The notes below the pieces were generated by a model, which searched no databases, was not told where the DNA came from, and saw only the letters and a list, made by a program, of their open reading frames with translations. Positions 1 through 7,157 of a DNA stretch of 12,263 nt are shown here, in pieces. Source of the stretch: CAZTTH01 sp964615975 (GTDB taxonomy: Bacteria; Verrucomicrobiota; Lentisphaeria; JABSQK01; JAJFLO01); NCBI GenBank assembly GCA_964615975.1, contig CAZTTH010000075.1:1-12263 (forward strand), read 5' to 3'. Both the position numbers and the translations under genes were made by a program. Position 1 is the stretch's first letter, and every line of letters begins with the position of its first letter.

Positions 1-2
1 TT

Positions 3-2570
3 TTAACCTTCCGCGCGCAGGACCTCCAAGGCCGGGCGGCGATAGGATAAGAGACTGATCATCATGCCGGCAATCAGGGTGATGCCGAGGATCAGCAGGG
101 CAATCGCGGTAAGCGCCGGCAAATCGAGGATAAAGCGGGTCTCAAAGACAAATCGCGCCAAAACCCAACTGCCCGCCAGCGCCCAGGATAATCCGGTGAC
201 CACGATGAAAATGCCCAAGAAAACGTATTCGGTAAACTGGATGAGCAGAATCTTCATGCGGGAAGCGCCAAGGACTTTTAACAACGCGTGTTCCCGCTGA
301 CGCTGGGATTGGGTTGCCAGAGCGCAGCCAATGAGCACTATAACCCCGCTGGCCAAGCCGATATTGGTCATGAATTTGATCGCGACCAGGGCTTGATTAA
401 GGATTTTATCCATGGTTTCGAGCACCAGTGTGAGATCGATCACTGAGATATTGGCAAACCGCGATACCACCGCGGTTTGCAGGCGCGCGGACGCCGCGGC
501 ATCGGAAACATGGGTGGTGATGATCAGGGTTTGTGGCGCCGCTTCCAGCACGCCGACCGGAAAGACCGCGAAGAAATTCGGCTGGACGCGAAACCAATCA
601 ACTTTTCTCAGGCTGGTGATCTCACAGAGAATGGGGATACCCTGGACATCGAAGGTCAGTTCGTCTCCCAGGCCGACCTTGAGTTTTTTCGCGATGTCCT
701 CTTCGAGTGACACCGGAGTTTTGGCGGCTCCAGCAGCGCTTTGCCCGCTAAATTCTCCCGCCAGCAGCGCTTCGGAATCGACGAGATGATCGCGATAGGT
801 GGAGCGATATTCACGATTCAATATCCAATCCGGAATTCTCTCTTTCTCGTCAAGCCGATTATTGTTTTCCCGCAGGGTGACAACCGGGACATTTTTAACC
901 GCCGCCAGACGCATCGAAACCATCGGCACTTCCTCAATGATCGGCACCGCGAGAGTCTCAATTAACGCGGTCAATTCCTGGCGTTGATCGATCTGGACGT
1001 CAAACAACACCAGATTGGATTGATGGGCGGAATCCGTGATCTCGAATTGCCGGAGCAGTTGTCGTTGCGAGAGATATATGGTGCCGATGAGGAAGGCGCT
1101 GATTCCCAAAGTCAAGGTCACGATCAGGGTTTGATTGCCGGGGCGATAGAGATTGCTGATACCTTGTCGGACGGTGAAGGGCAGCCATGGGCCGATTATC
1201 CGGCGCGCCAGGCTGAGCCACAACCTTGAAGTGTAGGTCAGCACGATCAGAACACCAATAATGGCGCCGGCGAATCCCAAACCCATCTGCCATTTGGCGG
1301 CTATCGCCATGGCGAATGCAATGATGAAGAGAATAATCATTCCAACTACCACCGCCTGCGGCCACTGCCAGCCGCGCTCGGGTTCAAAATCCTTGCGTAG
1401 CGCCAGCAGCGGACTGGCATCACGCAGCCAGAGCAGGGGGATCAATGAAAATAACACGGTACAGATCATCCCGGCGCCACATCCCAAGAGAATCGCCTTG
1501 AGCGAGACGCTGAGTTGAACCGCGAACGGGAGATAGTTGCTGAGTACTCCCGGCAGTTGGTATTGAATCGCGATTCCGAGACCAACGCCGATTAATCCGC
1601 TGAAGCTTCCCAAGAGCAGGGTCTGAAGGAGATAACAGGCGGTGGTTTGCGCGGATGACGCGCCCAGGCAGCGGAGTGTGGCGGCCGCCGGCAACTGTCG
1701 TTTTATATACACCGAGATGGCGGCGCCGATCCCGGCGCCGCCCAATATGAGCGCCAGAAAGGCCACCATGTTCAAGAGCAGAAAAACATTGTCAAGCCGT
1801 TTCCCCAGCGAGCGTTGACGCGAGGCCACGGTTTCGTACTTGAATCCCTGGTTTTCGCTTAACGCCGAGAGCGCCGAAAGCATATCGCGCGCGTCATACC
1901 CATCGGGATAGAGAAAGTGATGACGGTAGATGATGCGGCTGCCGAATTGAACCAGATTGGTATGCTCCAGTTCCGCGCGGGGGATATAGACTCGCGGCGC
2001 CATTTGGGACATGATCATGGATTCGCCCGGAACTTTGAGCAAGCCTCCGGCGATGTGAAAAGTCGCCGCGCCAATCCGGATCTGATCGCCGATCTGCGCC
2101 TGCAATTGCAGCAGCAGCGATTCCTCCACCAACACCTGAGGTTGTGAAACCGGGGCGCGCAGGATCGCGGCGGCAGCGGGGGGATCGGTAACGAATTCTC
2201 CGAAGTAGGGATAAGCCCCGGCCAGAGCGCGCACCTGGGTTAACCGACTATGCTGGTTTTTCGGGAAGTAAACCATGGTTGTCAAGGCGAGTTCTTCCGT
2301 CTTTTCACCAGGGATTGAGGCGAAAAAGCGGTTGGCTTCGGGGGTGAACGGAACCCGTGATTGCACGGTAAGATCGGCGCCCAAGAGTTGGCGTGATTGT
2401 TGATTGATGGCAATCGTGATATTGTCGCGGAAGGATTGGATCGCGACCAGGCAGCCGACCCCGACAATAATGGCGAGCCCATAGAGGAGCAGGCGCAGAC
2501 CTTCACGGCGTAAATGCCGCCCCGCCATCCGCCATACCCAGGGATCAAATAAACAGCGAATCGATTTCAT
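3..2570 (-). CDS. ABC transporter permease, YbbP/COG3127-like, two FtsX modules
   Basis: This is an inner-membrane permease expected to work with a separate ABC ATPase, as YbbP does with YbbA. The substrate is unknown; related FtsX/MacB-type systems act on the envelope or lipoproteins rather than by classical import. From the ATG at 2570 it is 855 aa, close to the usual YbbP length of about 800. An N-terminal membrane segment (about residues 26-45) is followed by a large periplasmic domain containing the family signature around QLLGADLTVQSR. A first FtsX core follows (about 262-385, with TLRCLGAS), then two middle membrane helices. Next comes the family motif VRQGISNLYRPGNQT, a second periplasmic domain, and a second FtsX core near the C-terminus (LLKVLGASRMKIL), ending in three or so helices. 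A TTG at 2585 would add five residues; I prefer the ATG, although neither start has a good SD. No ATPase gene lies upstream within the window; it may lie past the left edge. Confidence 0.9.
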   Translation of the reverse strand: MKSIRCLFDPWVWRMAGRHLRREGLRLLLYGLAIIVGVGCLVAIQSFRDNITIAINQQSRQLLGADLTVQSRVPFTPEANRFFASIPGEKTEELALTTMVYFPKNQHSRLTQVRALAGAYPYFGEFVTDPPAAAAILRAPVSQPQVLVEESLLLQLQAQIGDQIRIGAATFHIAGGLLKVPGESMIMSQMAPRVYIPRAELEHTNLVQFGSRIIYRHHFLYPDGYDARDMLSALSALSENQGFKYETVASRQRSLGKRLDNVFLLLNMVAFLALILGGAGIGAAISVYIKRQLPAAATLRCLGASSAQTTACYLLQTLLLGSFSGLIGVGLGIAIQYQLPGVLSNYLPFAVQLSVSLKAILLGCGAGMICTVLFSLIPLLWLRDASPLLALRKDFEPERGWQWPQAVVVGMIILFIIAFAMAIAAKWQMGLGFAGAIIGVLIVLTYTSRLWLSLARRIIGPWLPFTVRQGISNLYRPGNQTLIVTLTLGISAFLIGTIYLSQRQLLRQFEITDSAHQSNLVLFDVQIDQRQELTALIETLAVPIIEEVPMVSMRLAAVKNVPVVTLRENNNRLDEKERIPDWILNREYRSTYRDHLVDSEALLAGEFSGQSAAGAAKTPVSLEEDIAKKLKVGLGDELTFDVQGIPILCEITSLRKVDWFRVQPNFFAVFPVGVLEAAPQTLIITTHVSDAAASARLQTAVVSRFANISVIDLTLVLETMDKILNQALVAIKFMTNIGLASGVIVLIGCALATQSQRQREHALLKVLGASRMKILLIQFTEYVFLGIFIVVTGLSWALAGSWVLARFVFETRFILDLPALTAIALLILGITLIAGMMISLLSYRRPALEVLRAEG

Positions 2571-2956
2571 GTGATTAGACTGCAAGCCGTCTTATTTTTG
2601 AATATTGCCGTTCCAATCAGGCAGGGAATCGTGCAATCTTTTTCTAAAACCTGATGGTGTTCAGTATATTTAATGGCGGTCATCGCAACATCTTCGTTGC
2701 CAGGATAGTCTTTGCTATTTGGTCGTCGGTATAATTGGGCAAAAGGTAACATTGATTTTGTCATTGTCTTCATTGGTATTGATTATTCACCTTGGCAATC
2801 ATGATAACGTACGTAAATTATGCGGCGCGGCAATAGCGAATTTTATCCGCGTTGGGACTTTGTTTCCACCGCGCGGGTTTATTATTGCTAACGCAATCAA
2901 TCGATTAACACCAGAACGGAACCTCTTCATAAAACAAGGTGGTGATACCCACTAGC

Positions 2957-2986
2957 GAATCCATGCTTATTCAGGAATGGATTCCT
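2957..2986. repeat. Overlapping inverted repeats, possible operator or hairpin
   Basis: GAATCCAT at 2957-2964 and ATGGATTC at 2977-2984 form a perfect 8-bp inverted repeat around a 12-nt spacer. The right arm also belongs to a second palindrome, AGGAAT-GG-ATTCCT, at 2973-2986. The element ends 100 bp before the VWA gene. Two competing palindromes could be a protein-binding site or alternative RNA folds. No T-tract follows, so it is not a typical terminator. The function is unknown. Confidence 0.45.
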
Positions 2987-3067
2987 AGGGATATTGCCGC
3001 GACTCCATACCGGGAATAAACGAGGTTAGAGCTACCATTGTATCGGAAAGTCAAATTATTTCTCTAC

Positions 3068-3086
3068 TCATAAATATCCTAACGCC
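3068..3086 (+). promoter_or_regulatory. Leader motif shared with the DUF58 gene; candidate -10 with very short leader
   Basis: TCATAAATATCCTAACGCC abuts the ATG of the VWA gene. Almost the same block, TCATAAATACCCAACGCC, lies at 6034-6051, two bases before the ATG of the DUF58 gene. TAAATA at 3071-3076 could be a -10 element; transcription would then begin only a few bases before the ATG, which fits the absence of an SD. I see no good -35 at the expected distance here. The promoter reading is inferred; the similarity itself is directly visible. Confidence 0.45.
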
Positions 3087-5273
3087 ATGATCCATTTCGC
3101 TCCGTTACTTCCTGAGCCGGCAATTGTCGCCATCCTGTTGCTTTTGCCGGTGCTGATTATTTTACTCTATCGTTCGTATCGGCCGGTGGTTTCACGTTCC
3201 TATTGGTGGCTGCTGGTGCTGACCAAACTGCTGGCGCTGGCCGCGATCATCTTTGCCATTCTCAATCCTTATGTCATTCAACGACAACCCGATACCTCAA
3301 CTTCCAAGGTGGTTTTTGTGATTGATGCCACTGGCAGCATGTCCACCACTGATTGCCGGGGACAGGAACGCTTACAAGTGGTTAAAGAGCAAATCATGTC
3401 TCCTGCTTCTTTGTTTCATGCCAATGTGATTGCCGCCACCAGTCATGCCCGGTTTTTGTTATTCGCCGGGGATGAGCTTCACCGTGTTGAACCAGGGATG
3501 GATTTCACGGTTTTACCCGGTGAATCTGACATCGATAGCGCCTTAAAGACGGTGCTCAATAGTCCGATGGAAGGGTTGGAAACCGCCGCGGTTGTCCTCA
3601 TAACCGATGGCGTCGACAACCGGGGAATGCCGTTGACGGATGCGGGCAAATACTTCAAGAACGCCCGCATCCCGGTGCATTGTATCGGCGTGGGTGATAC
3701 CCAAAGTCAGCGGGATGTCAGTGTGTCGTGGCTGAATCGGGATCAGACCGCGACCAAGAATGAACCCCTGGATCTGGTTGCCAGAATCGAGCGCAATTTT
3801 ACCGGGAACCTGGATGCCAAAATGACAATTACTGAAAATGGGCGCATCATTGATCAGCGCGATCTCCATTTCGCTCCCACGACGGCAAGGCTTGAAGAGA
3901 AGCTAGCCCATATTCCCTTTACCGCCGGTTTCAAGAATTATAAGGTGCAGATTACAGCCGTGGCCAATGAAGAGACAATGCTGAATAATACCGATTATCT
4001 GGGGGTGAAAGTAAAGGAACCGGATGTCTTCAAGCTGCTTTACTTCACTGCGAATCTGGGCTGGGACTATAAATTCATTAAACGCTTTTCCGATGAGGAA
4101 GATATGCTCACCCTCGATGCGATTATTCGACTTGGAGACCAGACCTGGTTGGTGGAAGCTGCCAAGACCGACTCCGCGTTGAGCACGGGATTTCCGGATT
4201 GTACCCTGGTCAATGGTTATGACGGGTTGATCGTCGATTTGAATTCATTTCAGGTCATGAAACCTGAGCACATTAAATGCCTGTATAATTTCGTCGCGGA
4301 ACGGGGCGGCGGAATCATTTTCACGGGAGTCACTGAAGCGGCGCCGGAGGCAATCGGTAATTTATTGCCCGTCGTGGGATTGCCTCCCAATGGGGTGAAA
4401 ACCGGGCGAACACCTCTCAATCTGGTCTCGAGCCGGATATTTGCCAATACGGATTCGCAACTGGTTGAAGCTTTGAAATACAAGCTTTACGCGCCTGCCG
4501 GCGCCGAAGTCTATGCGGTCGGCAAGGATAAGGTTAAGCCCGGGGGTATCGTGGTATTGACCGGCGGGAAATCCGGATGGATCGCCCTGGCAGCGCAATA
4601 TTTTGGCGCCGGCAAGGTCGCCTGGCTTAATCTGCCGGATACCTGGCAATGGGTGATGGATAGTGATGACGGGCGCCGCTATCATGATTTCTTCTGGGGA
4701 CAATTGATTTCCTGGACCGCTTCCGGAGGCAAGGAACGCTTGACCGTGTCACCAGCCGCCGCCAAATTTCCCTTGGATCAGGAACAAGAATGTCGTGTTG
4801 ATGTCCTGGACGAGAATTATATTCCCGACAATCATGCCCAGGTGCTCGCCTCCATCATCGGACCCCAGGGGGCAGAACAATCCCTGGCATTTGCTCCAGA
4901 CCCGCGGGTTGATGGGCGTTATGTTGCCAAGTTCGTGCCGCGGCAAACCGGCGAATACAAGTTTACGATTCAGGCCCGCTCGCGCGGCAATAAAAATCAG
5001 GAAATCATTGCCGAGTACATCATCGTTGATCCCAGTCTGGAATCCGAACCCCACCCGTTGGCGGAAGATGTGTTGCGGGGGCTGGCACGCCAGACCAATG
5101 GCAGTTACTGGAATTATCGCGATATCGCATCGATTCGGAATCTGAATTATTCTGAAAAGATTCGTTTTCGCGAGACCAATGTTTATCTGTTGAATTATTG
5201 GTGGTCTTTGTTACTGGTTGTGCTGGCCGCGCTTCTTGATTGGTTTCTCCGCCGGCGTATCGGTCTGCGCTGA
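3087..5273 (+). CDS. Membrane-anchored VWA domain protein with glutamine amidotransferase-like fold
   Basis: This 728-aa protein is probably anchored in the inner membrane by two N-terminal helices (about residues 12-28 and 41-60) and one C-terminal helix (about 703-720), which precedes a basic tail, LRRRIGLR. A VWA domain runs from about 74 to 215. Its metal-binding MIDAS motif is D80-A-T82-G-S84-M-S, with threonine in place of the usual first serine, and a second motif is LITDGVDN at 171-178. A class I amidotransferase-like fold follows (about 315-550, with YDGLIVDLNSF and ERGGGIIFTG). It lacks an evident catalytic triad and ends in the family-like stretch AWLNLPDTWQW. About 550-650 resembles an Ig-like beta domain. 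Proteins of this build usually sit beside MoxR ATPase, DUF58 and BatA genes and are thought to act in envelope protein assembly. Here the DUF58 gene lies two genes downstream and no MoxR is seen. There is no SD before the ATG. Confidence 0.85.
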   Translation: MIHFAPLLPEPAIVAILLLLPVLIILLYRSYRPVVSRSYWWLLVLTKLLALAAIIFAILNPYVIQRQPDTSTSKVVFVIDATGSMSTTDCRGQERLQVVKEQIMSPASLFHANVIAATSHARFLLFAGDELHRVEPGMDFTVLPGESDIDSALKTVLNSPMEGLETAAVVLITDGVDNRGMPLTDAGKYFKNARIPVHCIGVGDTQSQRDVSVSWLNRDQTATKNEPLDLVARIERNFTGNLDAKMTITENGRIIDQRDLHFAPTTARLEEKLAHIPFTAGFKNYKVQITAVANEETMLNNTDYLGVKVKEPDVFKLLYFTANLGWDYKFIKRFSDEEDMLTLDAIIRLGDQTWLVEAAKTDSALSTGFPDCTLVNGYDGLIVDLNSFQVMKPEHIKCLYNFVAERGGGIIFTGVTEAAPEAIGNLLPVVGLPPNGVKTGRTPLNLVSSRIFANTDSQLVEALKYKLYAPAGAEVYAVGKDKVKPGGIVVLTGGKSGWIALAAQYFGAGKVAWLNLPDTWQWVMDSDDGRRYHDFFWGQLISWTASGGKERLTVSPAAAKFPLDQEQECRVDVLDENYIPDNHAQVLASIIGPQGAEQSLAFAPDPRVDGRYVAKFVPRQTGEYKFTIQARSRGNKNQEIIAEYIIVDPSLESEPHPLAEDVLRGLARQTNGSYWNYRDIASIRNLNYSEKIRFRETNVYLLNYWWSLLLVVLAALLDWFLRRRIGLR

Positions 5274-5343
5274 TGGGTGAAATTATCAAATGCAATATTT
5301 AAATCTGAGCATGTCTGGGTTAAGATTATGATTAAAATAACGC

Positions 5344-5350
5344 GGAGGGG
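5344..5350 (+). promoter_or_regulatory. Strong ribosome binding site of the response regulator gene
   Basis: GGAGGGG ends three bases before the ATG at 5354 and fixes that start. It contrasts with the two VWA-fold genes on either side, which have no SD. Confidence 0.8.
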
Positions 5351-5353
5351 ATT

Positions 5354-5761
5354 ATGCGCATATTAATTATTGATGATGATCCGGCGATTAGAATTCTGCT
5401 CAACAAGTTCTTATCACCTTATGGGCAGTGTGAGCAATCGGCATCCGGCGGGGAAGGATTGGAGAAGATTCGGGAAAGTTTAAAAAAATCATTGCCCTAT
5501 GATCTCATAACACTGGATCTCATGATGCCCGGGGAAGACGGTCAGGATATTCTTCGGAAAATTCGTGAGCTTGAAAAGCAAAATGGTATTGATCCCGCCA
5601 ATCATACCCGCGTGGTGATGATCTCGGCCAAGCAGGATTATCAGGAGGTGAAGAAGTCGTTTCAGGGGGGCAGCGAAGCCTATGTGATGAAACCGATTCG
5701 CAAGGACAATCTCATTTTCACCTTAAAGCAACTTAAATTGATCGCGGATTCCCTGGATTAA
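5354..5761 (+). CDS. Single-domain (CheY-like) response regulator
   Basis: The 135-aa product is a receiver domain with no output domain. The acidic pocket is D7-D8-D9, the phospho-acceptor is D55 in TLDLMMPGEDG, the switch serine is S91 in VVMISA, and the conserved lysine is K113 in the KP pair at 113-114. All key residues are present, so it should accept phosphate from a histidine kinase and signal through protein contacts. No kinase gene lies in the window. A strong SD precedes the ATG. The gene is 80 bp after the VWA gene and 292 bp before the DUF58 gene. TAAAAT at 5333-5338, followed by AACGC, loosely resembles the leader motif of its two neighbours. Whether it controls the surrounding envelope genes is unknown. 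Confidence 0.93.
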   Translation: MRILIIDDDPAIRILLNKFLSPYGQCEQSASGGEGLEKIRESLKKSLPYDLITLDLMMPGEDGQDILRKIRELEKQNGIDPANHTRVVMISAKQDYQEVKKSFQGGSEAYVMKPIRKDNLIFTLKQLKLIADSLD

Positions 5762-5801
5762 ACACCATGACACGCCACCGACAGTTATGAAGGGCGGTCG
5801 T

Positions 5802-5826
5802 GATCACTCAAACGCACTGAGCGATC
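5802..5826. other. Hairpin after the response regulator gene
   Basis: GATCACTCA (5802-5810) and TGAGCGATC (5818-5826) form a 9-bp stem with one A-C mismatch around the 7-nt loop AACGCAC. It begins 40 bp after the response regulator stop codon. A terminator role is possible, but no T-run follows, so it would not be a standard intrinsic terminator. It could equally be part of a larger structured element filling this gap. Confidence 0.4.
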
Positions 5827-5856
5827 GGATTGGGTGTGTGCCAAATATACTCATCG

Positions 5857-6019
5857 TCATCGAGTTTTCGAAATTCGCCATTGATGGGAAGTTGGTAGTA
5901 AGGCACGACCAGTGCCGTGAGCGACTGGGCATGCACGCATAAGAACGCCACTAGTCGTGGCTGACTACGAACGTCTGCTCCTCAAGCATACCAGCGATCT
6001 ATTTTCGAAAACTTGATGA
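5857..6019. repeat. Pair of 17-nt inverted repeats flanking about 130 bp
   Basis: TCATCGAGTTTTCGAAA (5857-5873) is matched in inverted orientation by TTTCGAAAACTTGATGA (6003-6019), identical at 16 of 17 positions. Each arm also contains the small palindrome TTTCGAAA. The 129 bp between the arms hold two further small hairpins and no convincing gene. The arrangement resembles the ends of a small non-autonomous element, but I see no clear target-site duplication. The right arm also overlaps the possible -35 of the DUF58 promoter, so paired binding sites for a regulator are an alternative. Confidence 0.45.
5902..5961. other. Two small hairpins between the inverted repeats
   Basis: GGCAC-GACCA-GTGCC at 5902-5916 and GCCAC-TAGTC-GTGGC at 5947-5961 are perfect 5-bp stems with 5-nt loops, 30 bp apart. 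The stems differ only slightly and the loops contain related GACCA and GACTA (inverted) sequences. Individually such short stems occur by chance; together with the flanking repeats they suggest a structured element. Confidence 0.3.
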
Positions 6020-6051
6020 TAAAAGGCATATTGTCATAAATACCCAACGCC
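6013..6051 (+). promoter_or_regulatory. Candidate promoter and shared leader motif of the DUF58 gene
   Basis: TTGATG (6013-6018) and TAAATA (6037-6042) are spaced by 18 bp and resemble a sigma-70 pair. TAAATA sits inside TCATAAATACCCAACGCC (6034-6051), which nearly repeats the block before the VWA gene at 3068-3086. Transcription from this -10 would start about five bases before the ATG at 6054, giving an almost leaderless message; no SD is present. The -35 overlaps the right arm of the inverted repeat ending at 6019, which may matter for regulation. Confidence 0.45.
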
Positions 6052-6053
6052 TC

Positions 6054-6953
6054 ATGACCACAAAAGAACATCTGATCGATCCGGCAATCCTGGCCAAAAC
6101 CGAGAATTATTATCTCCTGGCGCGCACTGTTGTCGAGGGATTTATTGCCGGTCTGCATCGCAGTTTATATCATGGATTTGGCAGTGAATTCGTCCATTAT
6201 CGGAATTACTACCCCGGTGATGATCTGAAGTATATTGATTGGAAAGTCTATGCCCGGCTGAATAAGTTTCAGAGCAAGGTTTTTCAGGAAGAGACCAATA
6301 CCAATTGTTATCTGGTGTTGGATAACAGTGCTTCGATGGAATACTCCGGCACGAATTCGACTATCAGTAAAAGCCGATACGCGAAGATTCTTGCTGCCTG
6401 CCTCGCGTATTTGAGTAATCGCCAGGGTGATAATGTGGGTTTATACGCCTATGACGAACGTCTGTCTCTGGCACTCAAGCCCAGTCATCGGCGCAGCCAG
6501 GTGCATACCATCTGCAATCAATTGCTCGCGCTCAAGCCTCATGGGGAGGCGCGTCATTCCATGATTTTGCGGCAATTGACCGGGATGTTGCAACGGCGCG
6601 GCATCATCGTCTTTATCGGTGATTTTCTCGATGCCGGAGATGAGCTGCATAAAGCCATCAAGTATTTTCGGGTGACCCATCACGATTGCATTATCTTTCA
6701 TGTTCTCCATGATGATGAAATCACCTTCCCCTTCATGGACACAATGCGATTTGTCGACAGCGAGAATGGCAGCGAGATCATCACCGCGGCGGATGTGGTG
6801 CGCGAGCGTTATCTGACCTCGATGCGGACGTATCTGGAGAGATTTACCGAGTTTTGTCATCATAATAACATTGATTACCACCAGGCGACTACTTCTCAGG
6901 GGCTCGCCAATTTGCTCGCGAGTTACCTGCATCGCCGCGTGTCGTTAGTCTAA
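6054..6953 (+). CDS. DUF58 family protein with VWA-like fold
   Basis: The 299-aa protein has the DUF58 signature around residues 49-70: YRNYYPGDDLKYIDWK followed by ARLN. A VWA-type MIDAS, D90-N-S92-A-S94-M, follows in LVLDNSASM. Later family landmarks are GDNVGLYAYDE at 125-135 and IIVFIGDFLDAGDE at 184-197, where D190 is likely part of the same fold. No membrane helix is apparent, so it is probably cytoplasmic. DUF58 proteins are typically encoded with MoxR AAA+ ATPases and membrane VWA proteins and are thought to link the ATPase to its envelope targets. The exact biochemical role is unknown. The membrane VWA partner is encoded upstream at 3087-5273, but no MoxR is present in the window. 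The start lacks an SD and is chosen from the conserved upstream block and full family length. Confidence 0.9.
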   Translation: MTTKEHLIDPAILAKTENYYLLARTVVEGFIAGLHRSLYHGFGSEFVHYRNYYPGDDLKYIDWKVYARLNKFQSKVFQEETNTNCYLVLDNSASMEYSGTNSTISKSRYAKILAACLAYLSNRQGDNVGLYAYDERLSLALKPSHRRSQVHTICNQLLALKPHGEARHSMILRQLTGMLQRRGIIVFIGDFLDAGDELHKAIKYFRVTHHDCIIFHVLHDDEITFPFMDTMRFVDSENGSEIITAADVVRERYLTSMRTYLERFTEFCHHNNIDYHQATTSQGLANLLASYLHRRVSLV

Positions 6954-6995
6954 TCCCCGCACTGCCAACCGTGACAGTCTGTTTTTATTATACGC

Positions 6996-7011
6996 AAACC
7001 AATGGTGGTTT
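6996..7011. other. Small hairpin between the DUF58 and OmpA-like genes
   Basis: AAACCA-ATGG-TGGTTT is a perfect 6-bp stem with a 4-nt loop, 43 bp after the DUF58 stop codon. Only a weak AT stretch follows, so it is at best a poor terminator. The remaining 204-bp gap shows no gene; TAAATA at 7137-7142 is a possible -10 for the next gene. Confidence 0.3.
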
Positions 7012-7146
7012 AATTGCCCTGATATGGAACTCGAGCGGGAGTTGTGATAATTGCCGGGAACAGAATAAAGCCGAAGATTTGGTATCACTACCATGCCGGA
7101 GTATCTTGTTGGATGCCATGATTTAAACGTAACCGCTAAATACAAA

Positions 7147-7152
7147 GGGAGG
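7147..7152 (+). promoter_or_regulatory. Ribosome binding site of the OmpA-like gene
   Basis: GGGAGG lies five bases before the ATG at 7158 and fixes this start. Confidence 0.8.
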
Positions 7153-7157
7153 AATAC

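Larger units (their letters stand above)
2571..3086. other. Divergent intergenic region without a convincing gene
   Basis: About 515 bp separate the minus-strand permease from the plus-strand VWA gene, so promoters for both should lie here. I see no consensus sigma-70 pair that I would assign firmly. Short frames exist on both strands (minus 2567-2773, plus 2719-2955), but they lack an SD and any recognisable protein pattern. The right part holds an inverted repeat near 2957-2986 and the TAAATA block directly before the VWA gene. The length leaves room for regulatory sites or the remains of a decayed gene. Confidence 0.6.

Noticed and set aside
1000..1365. Minus-strand 121-codon frame inside the permease gene in another frame
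   Set aside because: It lies within a well-supported permease coding region on the same strand and shows no domain of its own.
2604..2645. Imperfect plus-strand hairpin (ATTGC/GCAAT with inner TTCC/GGAA) followed by a T-run, resembling a terminator
   Set aside because: No plus-strand gene lies upstream for it to terminate, and the stem is interrupted; its position before a minus-strand gene makes a terminator role unlikely.
2567..2773. Minus-strand 68-codon frame overlapping the start of the permease gene
   Set aside because: It has no SD or recognisable domain, and its end overlaps the permease start in another frame, so it is likely a chance frame.
2719..2955. Plus-strand 78-codon frame in the divergent intergenic region
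   Set aside because: It starts with TTG, lacks an SD and has no family pattern.
5808..5981. Minus-strand open frame of 57 codons in the intergenic region, containing the protein-like stretch VVPYYQLPINGEFRKLDD
   Set aside because: It has no ATG and no SD, matches no family I recognise, and coincides with the inverted repeats. It could be a remnant of a decayed gene or transposase, but I cannot support that.
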